Below are positions 55,976 through 64,000 of a stretch of 64,000 bases of DNA, piece by piece. Each line of letters begins with the position of its first letter. Within the stretch, counting starts at the first letter, position 1. This stretch comes from Amborella trichopoda (taxonomy: Eukaryota > Streptophyta > Magnoliopsida > Amborellales > Amborellaceae), in contig NW_006499973.1 in assembly GCF_000471905.2 (NCBI RefSeq), positions 3,011,702-3,075,701 of the forward strand. Reading direction: 5' to 3'. Both the position numbers and the translations under genes were made by a program. The notes below the pieces were generated by a model. That model saw nothing but the letters and a program-made list of their open reading frames with translations. It was not told the origin of the DNA and searched no databases.

Positions 55976-56640
55976 CTAAGGTGACACCACATCTGTGAAG
56001 TAATATTTAGCATCGGCGTAGTGAGTTTTGGCTACAGCAAATGGTCTTTTGTCAGCATAGACCATATGTTGTCTCCCATCTCGACTATTCTTGAAACACT
56101 GATGCAACATTGATGGAATCACTCCTTGGTCATGAAGCCATGGCCGATCGAGGAGAATGTTGTAGGAATTTTCGGTGTCGTAATCGTTCAGTTCACCGAT
56201 CTTAAAACTAAGGCGAACTGTGTCAGCTGGCATTTCTCTTAACTGGTTGAAACCTTGAACCGTGACATTAGTCGAAGTAAGATCTTCAGACCCTAATCTC
56301 AATCGAGTAAGGATCCTCTTGGGGATAAGGTTGACTGCCGACCCTCCATCCAACATAATTCGGTTCATGGGGCATGCATGCAATTCAACTATCACAAAGA
56401 GGGGCCGGTTATGAAACTTTCTCCCAGCTGCAGGTTATCCTCTGAAAATGTTCTTGGCATACATCCTCCTAAAATTGTCGGGTCCACTTCAATGGGTTCC
56501 TCCTCGGTCTCATACACCTCTGGGTTAGAGAGTGCCTACACCAAAGCCATCTGGTAATCCTTTGAGAGCATGAGGGCATCATAAATGCTGAAAAGAGATG
56601 GAAGCTTCCTCAAATGCACTATCACGTCATATTTCACCTT
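55976..56640 (-). pseudogene. Element F aspartic protease
   Basis: This enzyme cuts the polyprotein into working parts. The lead-in (YDVIVHLRKLPSLFSIYDALM, about 56600) is typical of Tat elements. The frame 55976-56395 holds the catalytic motif MLDGGSAVNLIP, then VTVQGFNQL and NSYNILLDRPWLHDQGVIPSMLHQ, the second signature of this family. The catalytic loop is Asp-Gly-Gly-Ser. Upstream stops separate it from gag. It is the only protease in the window. Confidence 0.88.
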
Positions 56641-59600
56641 TTCTTAGTCAAGGATTTGTGCCCCTAGTCCTACCACTGGTTTGGGTGGTATATTGGGTTG
56701 AGGAACAGGTTTAGGTGGCAGAGGTTTATTCTGACCTACTGGCTGACTTGATTGCATAGCAGGCTTGGTTTGGGTAATGGAGGTTCGAGGTTTTGGAAGT
56801 GATTTTGTCAGAGGTTTCCAGGGAGCTATAGGAGAGGCAAATCGGTATTTGGATCACGCCGAAGTGGCGAACTAGGAAACTTCAAGTTGCCCAACTTCTG
56901 TGGTGGAGGTTGCAGTGTCTTCCCTCATCTGAGATTCATTTGCCCTGTGTTAGGTGATGATCCTAAGTTTTTCACCATATGACAAGCCTCTTGAGAATAA
57001 AACCTCTGCCCCCCTGATTCTTTCAGTCTTTACTCAAAGTCGGGCTAAGGAGGCCATTGTGGTTTCTTTGGCTTCAACTTTTTGTGCTTCTTTGGAGAAG
57101 ATGGCTTTGCCTTGGTTCAAGCTGCCAGGGCATCAGCAACTGTTAAGAATCCTATTATTTGAGCCAGCGTCTTTTTCAACCGTCTCTGTTGCATCCTGGT
57201 TATGTTTGATCCCTCAAGTTCTTTGTCAAGAGCCTCAAAATCTCGACAAATGAAGGTTTTACCAGCAGGAGACGAAGAAGAGGAAGGATTAGAAGCAGCT
57301 TTTTACAGCATCACTAGGATTGGACTTGTGCAGGGGGTCTTTTAAGTCTTTCCCTTACTTAGACTGTTGGGGAGTGCTTTTAACATCGTCACCCTCATTG
57401 GACATGCTCTGAGTGGAGGATGACTTCGGGAGGTCTTCTCGATGAGACAAGGAAGGAAGAAGGATCATGATAGGGAAAAAGTCTAGTAAAGTTGGTAATG
57501 GGGGAAGAGGCTTGAGAAACTCCTGCTCAACTGGAGGTTGAACAGTCTTGCTTCTATGGCGAGCAACCCTTGGTACCCATCTCCTTCTGTCTCTCTGAGG
57601 TGGTATTTGATTCATCTTGCTAGTCTTGTGAACAGTCCTAGATTGTCGAACCTCTTTTTGTCTTAAGGACTTCAGTCTACATCGCCCATGATGGACTATC
57701 CATGGCTGGGAAGTCTAGGGTTTTGCAGAGTCTGGATCATTATTAAGAAGGTTTTGTGTTTGGAGGTCCTCTTGCACCGGTGGAGCTGTGGCTTGGGGAA
57801 CACTTACTGGAGCATTGTAAAACTCCTGACACTCCTACATTTTCTTCATGAATATATCATGGAAACTGGTGCATTCCCCAAGGTAGTGGCCCCATATTTA
57901 ATGATATGGGCACCAACGGTCTTCAGTCCCTCGAGCACGGCATTGGGGCTATCTTGCAGGTTTTGGTGTGATTAGGCCTTCCTGAAGCATTATAACAAAG
58001 AAGGCGTGAAGGATACCGGGGTCTTTATCATCCTCTTGAACTGTTACTTCATGGGAGGCTTTTGCTACCCCGAATGCCTTCTTTAACTCCTCAAGATTTA
58101 TCTGACTCTTCTGAATCAAGCCCTAGAAAATGTCCTTTAGCGTGAAGCAGTCATCTATGGGATGATTGATCCTTGTATGGTAGGCTTGAGTATCGAGCCC
58201 AGCTTACTCGGGGAACTTGGCCTCTGAAAGCTCGATCATATTATGTTCCAATAATAACCGGAACAGTGCAGGGACCCATTCCTTCTCAAAGGCGTAGACC
58301 TTGTTCCTATGCCTAGTGAAATAATCATCCTGATTAAGATTCACTGGCGGGGGTACTCGATTGTACAATTGTTGTTGCTTGCCAGCCTGGGCTTTGTCTT
58401 TGCTGTGCTCACCCCTTTAGAGAGGTCCAAAGTTTGGAAGAGAGCCTTCTTTGGATCACTGACTGTGACAGCGGCACGGATTACTCCTTTTTGTTGGCTA
58501 CCCTAGGAGTTATTTCGAGAGCTACCATTGCCTCGGTTGTTCCCTTAGCTCACATATGGTTGTCATGACCCGCCATTATGGCATGATAAACTTTATATGC
58601 ATATTGATTTAGAGATCAATTCTGACATGGAGATCGGATTGGAGGCCTTGACATGTAGAGCGATCTCAGGTCGCATGTTCCGCATGCAGGTTTGAACTGC
58701 TTCCTTCTCAGGCATACGATTGAGATGGCGAGTGATCAAATTCCTCCATCTTGATATGAACTGGTCCATGGGCTCATCGGTGTCTTGAGTCAGGGTGAGA
58801 AGTTCAATGGTTTGAACCTCTCTTTCGACCTCATAGAAGAGCTGGTGGAAAATTTTCTCCATTTCTTCCCAAGTATGCACCGAGTTCGGGGGAAGTCAAG
58901 CATACCATTGAAAAGCTGGGCCGTAAAGGGTCTCAACGAACTGACTGAGAAGGAGTCTCCCGTCAGCCGTTGTTTCTCGACATGCTACCTGGAAGTGGGC
59001 TATGTGCTGGTTCGGGCATGTGGTTCCGTTGAATAGAGGAAACTACCCCTTCTTGTAATCTGAGGGGAGCGGGACCTAGCCAATATATGAAGGGTACGGC
59101 CTTTGATAAGGCATTGCACCTTTTGTCCACAGAATTTGTCTATTCTTTAAGCTATGGGTTACCATAGCATCAATAACTGATTGAGAGACGGGGTGTGGGC
59201 CATAATTGTCTTGTGAGGTAGAGGAAAGGGGCTGCCTTGGAGGTGCACCCTCTGAGTGATGGAAGTTGAACTCATGATTAGCTGACTGTCGTGTGACGTC
59301 TATATGATCGATCTTTTCCATCATTGCACGAACCATATGTTCGAAGTTGTTCATACGATCTTTCTACGAGTCTTCAGGATCATTTACAACCATTACGCTG
59401 ATTGTTTCCCCCTGGAGGTCCGTGTTAGTTGAAGTTGAGGGCTTGCGAACTTGATGGGTCACACGAGGCAGATCGGTCAGCAGGGGGTCAGCATGCCCTG
59501 ATTGGACCCTGAATCTTATATGTCGATTGCATGAGGACCGGTTCTAAACGGTCTTGGGACTATGGCTGCTGAGTGGCTAGGTCATCTTCAATAACGCTAA

Positions 59601-60780
59601 CAACAGTGCAGGGCTCATGTGCTTCTTCTTCAGGCTTTGTCATCTGAAGAGGGTAGAAGGGATTCAGCCGCAAAGGGTTTTCAGAGCTGGTTGCCCCAAC
59701 CACCTTGATCACTCCATTGGTCAGAATCTGCAGACCTCTATCATGCTTAGCTCTGAGGCTTTGATGGACCTCAAGCCAAAAATATGATTGGGATTGCGGC
59801 TAATCGGCTCTTCTTGCACCAGAAAGAGCTGTCTCCATCAAGTGCAGCAAAGGATGAGGGCCAGGGACTGGAGTCATCTTGAGTAAGGGAGGATGAAGGA
59901 CTCGATCCTCCATCAAGTCATTGCCCCGAGCTCTCTTGTGGGCTCCAGAGACATGACCAAAATGAGAGGGCTGGTTGAGGATGGTACTCTTGGGGAAGGT
60001 CTTCGAGTACCAAGGCTGGAGGTGCCTGCTCAAAGAAGGAGGAGCAGGCAGGGGCAGCGCTAATTCATGAGAAGACCCGAGTCGAGGGCAAGGAGCGTTC
60101 TGTGACAGCAACACATGTGCACCTCGTAAAGAAGGATCACGGTTGAAGCTCAACCAAGTGGTTAGGCCTTAGGAGGCTGATAACTGCGAGCAACTATCTA
60201 TAAGAGAATTGGTGAAGGCTTGCCGCTTACAAGGTGTGCTTGTGTGTGCCGAGTAGGAGGATGAGGAGGTCGTCTCTTGTGTACTCGGGTTGGCGCAGCA
60301 ACGACGTTGCCCCGAGTAGTGGGATGCATATGAGCAGCGTGTGTACGACCTTGCCTAGGAAGATTTGATCTTGGACATTGACTCGAGGTAACAAAAAGGT
60401 TGCCTTGAGGTGTGGCTCGAGTGGGTGACCCACGAGCCTTACGGTGTGTGAAAGAGATGGAGGACTTAGGGTTTGTGCCTCTATGTGTCGAGCCTCTAGG
60501 GATAGAGACTCATGGCAGTGAAAGAATATTGGGGGAAACCTTGCGACGACCCACAGGAGCAATGGCAACTTGCTTTCCTTTTGCAAAGAGGGACTGGGCA
60601 GCCTTCTGGCGTACCTCGTCAATACGACCAGCGAGCGACTTGCCGGTGGCTGGGTGCATGTTGTGTGTGGCAACAGAAGTGCTACCAATGCAGGGTGCCT
60701 TGGTTGAGGTTCCATCAGAGCGAGGAGATGGGGATTGAGGGACCTTTAATTCCCTCCTCACACCGATCAAGGTTAAAACT
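56641..60780 (-). pseudogene. Element F gag and gag-protease linker
   Basis: The N-terminus is MIGVRRELKVPQSPS (60770) and ATGKSLAGRIDEVRQK. Then MNNFEHMVRAMMEKIDHIDV (59354), the capsid block HTWEEMEKIFHQLFYEVERE with QTCMRNMRPEIALHVKAS (58593-58880), two zinc knuckles damaged at one position each (HTRINHPIDDC near 58170; CPYH, stop, IWGHYLGEC near 57890), NEGDDVKSTPQQSK (57360) and CHMVK (56970). A Pro-rich linker leads to the protease. Very close to the gag of G in the capsid block. Confidence 0.8.
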
Positions 60781-60995
60781 TGAGAGCTAGACTAGGGGTC
60801 TTTTCTCAATAGGAAGGTTGGGAATGAATTTGAAGGAAATTATTCCCTTGGGACAGTCGCGAATGTGGGAATAAGAAAATCCCCGATCCGGATAAATGGG
60901 TTGTAGAACCCTCAAGCCATAAGTGATGTGTGAAAATAGAAAAACAGAAAGCAGAAAGAAGCCAAACAAGAACGATCCGACTAAGGGGTAGTAAG

Positions 60996-61014
60996 TCCCC
61001 AATAGTGTCGCCAA
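60996..61014 (-). other. Primer-binding site of element F
   Basis: The minus strand reads TTGGCGACACTATTGGGGA two bases inside the LTR end. It shares family and spacing with C and G. Confidence 0.75.
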
Positions 61015-61860
61015 GCTGGTTAGGTGCCTCGATCTCACCCTCCGGATCTGGATGATCGGGTGGCACGCGTTTCGAGTTTCAGGGAGACTTGAGACTTTGA
61101 GATCGCTCTCTCGGAACCTTGCTCGATCACAAGGGCATGTATTACCAACCAATGAGAGAGCAATTTAAGGTAGGTTCGGAACTTACTCGGGCTTGCTCAC
61201 ATGGGCTCCATCTTAAATCATGAAGAAAGCCCCTCAGTAATAACACTGGTTCAGAATCGCCTCCCTTGGCTTGTATTCTCCTGTTTTCTGCAATCACACC
61301 TATGGAAAAGGTTATAAGATGGGTGGGTCAATAGACCTCACCTTGCCTTTTTATGAATACATGCGAGAGTACACATTTAAAAAGAAGGAAACAAAAATGA
61401 GAGAAGAAAGATGGGGGAGAGAATAATTTGACTAGACAGGGAGATCAACACAGTGACTAAGGTGATAAATAATTGACCTAACGTAGCAGCAAAATGGGCT
61501 CGATAACTCAAACCGGCTCAACAGAATTACTACTACACGACAGTATCAATACTGACTAGCTAGTTATGATGGTTAGTCTATCGTTGCAGTAAAGTGGGCA
61601 CAGTAACTATGACTGGCACAACATTACGGCTAAACGACAGTAATTACCATGAAAGGCAAATCTCGACCCCTCTTAATCAAACAAAATAATAACAAAAAAA
61701 ATAAAGATCATAGAGAGATAATAAGAAGTAAGATAAGAGGAGAAAAAGAGAATAGCAAGAATAGGGGTGAGAGAAGGAAGGGAGAAGAAGAGGGTGAGAG
61801 AAGATGAAAAGAAGGGGAAAAAAATAGACACAGACGGCAATGAGAGAATGAAGGAGAAAA

Positions 61861-62262
61861 CACAATCGGTGAGACCTCCACCGGCTGTGACCTGAAGAGA
61901 GAAAAGAGAGAGAGAACACAAGCAGCAATGTGCTTCTGCTAGTGTGAGAGAAGGGAGAGAGAGGACACAGTCGACAGCAGGAATTGCCAGCTATGTTGGA
62001 AGAAGATGAAAGAGAGGACACATCCGACGTTGGGAATCACCGGTTGTATTGGAAGAGAGGACGCAGTCGACACTAGGCATCACCGGCTATGTTTAGACAA
62101 AGGAGAGAGAGGATACATGCGACACTAAGCATCGCTGGCTGTGTTTAAGAAAAGAGGAGAGAGAAAGGCACAAACGGTGCTAGGCATCGCTGGCTGTGTT
62201 TAAGAAAAGAGGATAGAGAAGGACATAGGCGATGCTAGGCATCGCTGGCTGTGTTTAAAAAA
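61861..62262. repeat. Array of seven palindromic modules in the F 5' LTR
   Basis: Seven units of about 50 bp carry GGCGATGCCTAG..TCGACTG-type arms on the minus strand. They are the counterpart of the modules in G but are more alike among themselves, which suggests local amplification. Confidence 0.75.
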
Positions 62263-62700
62263 AGAGGAGAGAGAAAAAAATAGATATGAGAAGAGAGAGA
62301 AAGAGAGATAGCGATGAGAGGAAGAGAAAGAGAAAGATAGAGAGATAAAGATGAGAAGAAGAGAGAGATAGAGAGATACAGACGAGAAGAAGAGAGAAAT
62401 AGAGAGAGATGAGAGGAAGAGAAAGAAAAAAAGAGAGATAGATATGAGAGGATGAGAAAGACAGAGAGATAGAGATGAGAGGAAGAGAGAGACAGAGAGA
62501 TAGAGATGAGAAGAAGAGAGAGTAAGAGAGATACAGATGAGAAGAAGAGAGAGATGAGAAAAGAGGGGTGAAGAGATCAAGAGGGGAGGAGAGAGAAAGA
62601 GGAAGAAGAGAGAGAAAGAGGGGAGAGAGAGAAAATTACCTTACCAAATGGTATCAACCCTTTTCTTCTCTCTCTTCTCTCTCTCTCTCCAAGACGCACC
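62262..62700. repeat. Purine-rich low-complexity run (GAGA type)
   Basis: Degenerate GAGAGA/GAAGA repeats, the complement of the pyrimidine runs in the G LTRs. The 126-codon Ser/Leu frame on the minus strand is a read-through. Confidence 0.85.
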
Positions 62701-62782
62701 CATGAGCTTAAGCAAAAATCGAAACTTTATTGGTTGATTGAAGAAATGAACCGAGAGTCCTTTACAATTTAGCTTTGCATGT

Positions 62783-62789
62783 TTATATA
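62783..62789 (-). promoter_or_regulatory. TATA box of the F 5' LTR
   Basis: The minus strand reads TTCTATATAAACATGC, at the same place as in C and G. Confidence 0.65.
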
Positions 62790-64000
62790 GAATTGGGCCC
62801 AAACATGGGTGTACGCCCAGAAACTACCTAGAATTGAAGATAATTACAATTTAATTAAATTAAATAAAATTCTAAAATGGGTGTAAAGGGTTGTTTGCCC
62901 ATGCCTAACAATGTGTAGAATTTCAGAACAGTCCTTGCTGCTACCCGAGAACTTACGTGATCTTTCATGACTAATTTAGGGTTGTTCTGATGCCCTTTTG
63001 ATCGAAAGATAATTTTTTTCTTGTAGGGCTCGGCATCGCGATCGATTTGATACCAATTTTGAGCCATGAATCATATTTTAAAGCCATTATCATAAAACTT
63101 GAAATTTGCTTGAATCTTGGAAACTTTGGATCAATTGTGTGCTTGTTTCTTGATGTTTTTCTTTAGTTTCTTTGCTGAATTACACTGAGCATGCCATCAT
63201 GATGACGTTGCAATAAACAGAGCTCGATTTCGTGTCGGGATGAAGATTTCGTCATCTTGAGTTTTTTATCAGAATCCGGCGGCCAGAATTTATAGCATCT
63301 TTGATGCCTTTGTGTGTGAAATCTAACTGTTAATCGTACATGAGGTTCAGACCAGAGATAGCCTCAGACCTTATGCACATAATGCAATTGATTTTGTGCC
63401 AATCAGGTATGCGCACATCGTGATTTGGCCACCGGAGTGAAGTATGATGCTGCTGATTTTTTTGCAACTTTCTTCATGAACAACTTCTCTCTAGTTTTTC
63501 TCCCTGCTCGGGATCGTCATGGGGCGTACCATATATCGAAACACTCATCTTGAAGAGACGAACATGCTCACAAACTTTGACCATGATCTGAATTGGAACG
63601 AGTGAGATATAGGCCCGAAAGTCACTGCTCGTGACTGTGGAAATAACCACCTTTAATGGTGTTTTAGTGCAAGGTGGCCACACGGGAATAGTGTGCGGCC
63701 TACCCCTTTTCGATATTGTACCCATAACTTAGTCTTGGAATGCCTGATTAAGCCAAAACTTGACCTATAAGGGTTTTCGATTGTGCCAGATCTAAAGGTG
63801 GTGGTCTTACAGCAGTTTGACACACCAAAAATATAGTTTTAGTTACGGGGTCCATTTCAGGTTGCTAGAGGCCAATTTATCCAAAATTATTTCTTTGTGT
63901 TCACTGCCTTAGACATGTCTTTGCTATGAAACTTGGTAGGTGGCCTTTCTAGAGTGATGATGAAGATCTTGACCAATTATGTGGCTATTCTGAGACTGTC

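Larger units (their letters stand above)
28336..64000 (-). mobile_element. Element F: gag-protease Tat element with antisense PMD gene, host of G
   Basis: F occupies 28336-33014 and 51496 to beyond the right edge; 33015-51495 is the inserted element G. On the minus strand: L1 5' LTR (from past 64000 to 61017), primer-binding site, gag, protease, G-patch-like segment, the antisense PMD gene, repeats, an antisense ORF, a stem-loop remnant, then a truncated L1 3' LTR. No RT, RNase H, aRNH or integrase was found. The DNA on both sides of G reads as one element: repeats with CAGTCGGCGCT-like motifs lie at both junctions, and the antisense TATA box and antisense gene fall on opposite sides. Confidence 0.75.
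61017..64000 (-). repeat. Element F 5' LTR (family L1), cut by the window edge
   Basis: It ends in GCACCTAACCA on the minus strand at 61017. By alignment with G, position 64000 lies about 90 bases short of the LTR start. Contents are a TATA box (62783-62789), a purine-rich run (62262-62700), palindromic modules (61861-62262) and the outer part matching 28336-29447. Confidence 0.88.

Noticed and set aside
62200..62580. A 126-codon Ser/Leu-rich frame
   Set aside because: It is a translation of GAGA low-complexity DNA.
1..64000. Host genes, tRNA or rRNA genes
   Set aside because: No tRNA cloverleaf, rRNA stretch or exon series of a known host protein was recognised by eye. The primer-binding sites match only tRNA 3' ends. 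A tRNAscan and a protein database search would settle it.

Overview
The window is repeat-rich nuclear DNA from a seed plant, most likely an angiosperm; I cannot name the species. No ordinary single-copy host gene, rRNA or tRNA gene was recognised. Almost every base belongs to old, broken and nested Ty3/Gypsy LTR retrotransposons. The archaeal-type second RNase H (aRNH) between the usual RNase H and integrase places them in the Tat lineage. All proteins carry stops and frameshifts, so nothing here looks mobile on its own. I name the elements A to G from left to right. L1, L2 and L3 are three LTR families.

Layout. 1-1177 is unassigned DNA with a 20-N gap and a duplicated leader of element A. 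1178-2261 is the L2 5' LTR of A (minus strand, body beyond the left edge), inserted into the integrase of B. 2262-4213 is B, a pol fragment (minus). 4214-15810 is C (minus), with 5' LTR, gag, RT, RNase H, aRNH and integrase but no protease; its 3' LTR is lost. 15811-22557 is the 3' half of D (plus), holding an antisense extra gene, three tandem arrays and the start of an L3 LTR. 22558-24382 is a lone L1 LTR. 24640-27695 is a gag fragment, E (minus). 27696-28335 is an L2 LTR fragment fused to a truncated L1 LTR, which is the 3' LTR of F. F (minus) runs 28336-33014 and resumes at 51496 to beyond the right edge. G (plus, 33015-51495, 18.5 kb, two LTRs) sits inside F.

How the parts relate. C, F, G and the lone LTR share the L1 LTR; C, F and G also share a primer-binding site and a closely similar gag. 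Their coding content is reciprocal. C and G go from gag straight into RT and lack the protease block. F has gag, protease and a G-patch-like segment, but no RT, RNase H or integrase. F instead carries, on the opposite strand, a gene of about 1,000 codons with a plant mobile domain (PMD) and a C-terminal coiled coil. This antisense gene has a TATA box upstream and a poly(A) signal 17 bases after its stop. D carries the C-terminal part of a related antisense gene. A shared 3' tail (antisense TATA box, tandem repeats, a second antisense ORF, a stem-loop just before the 3' LTR) joins F and G, and in part D.

The points most worth following are the reciprocal gag-protease and gag-RT-integrase partition, the antisense PMD transcription unit, a higher-order repeat of about 167 bp in the 3' region of G, and a palindromic module repeated in the LTRs and internal DNA of the L1 family.
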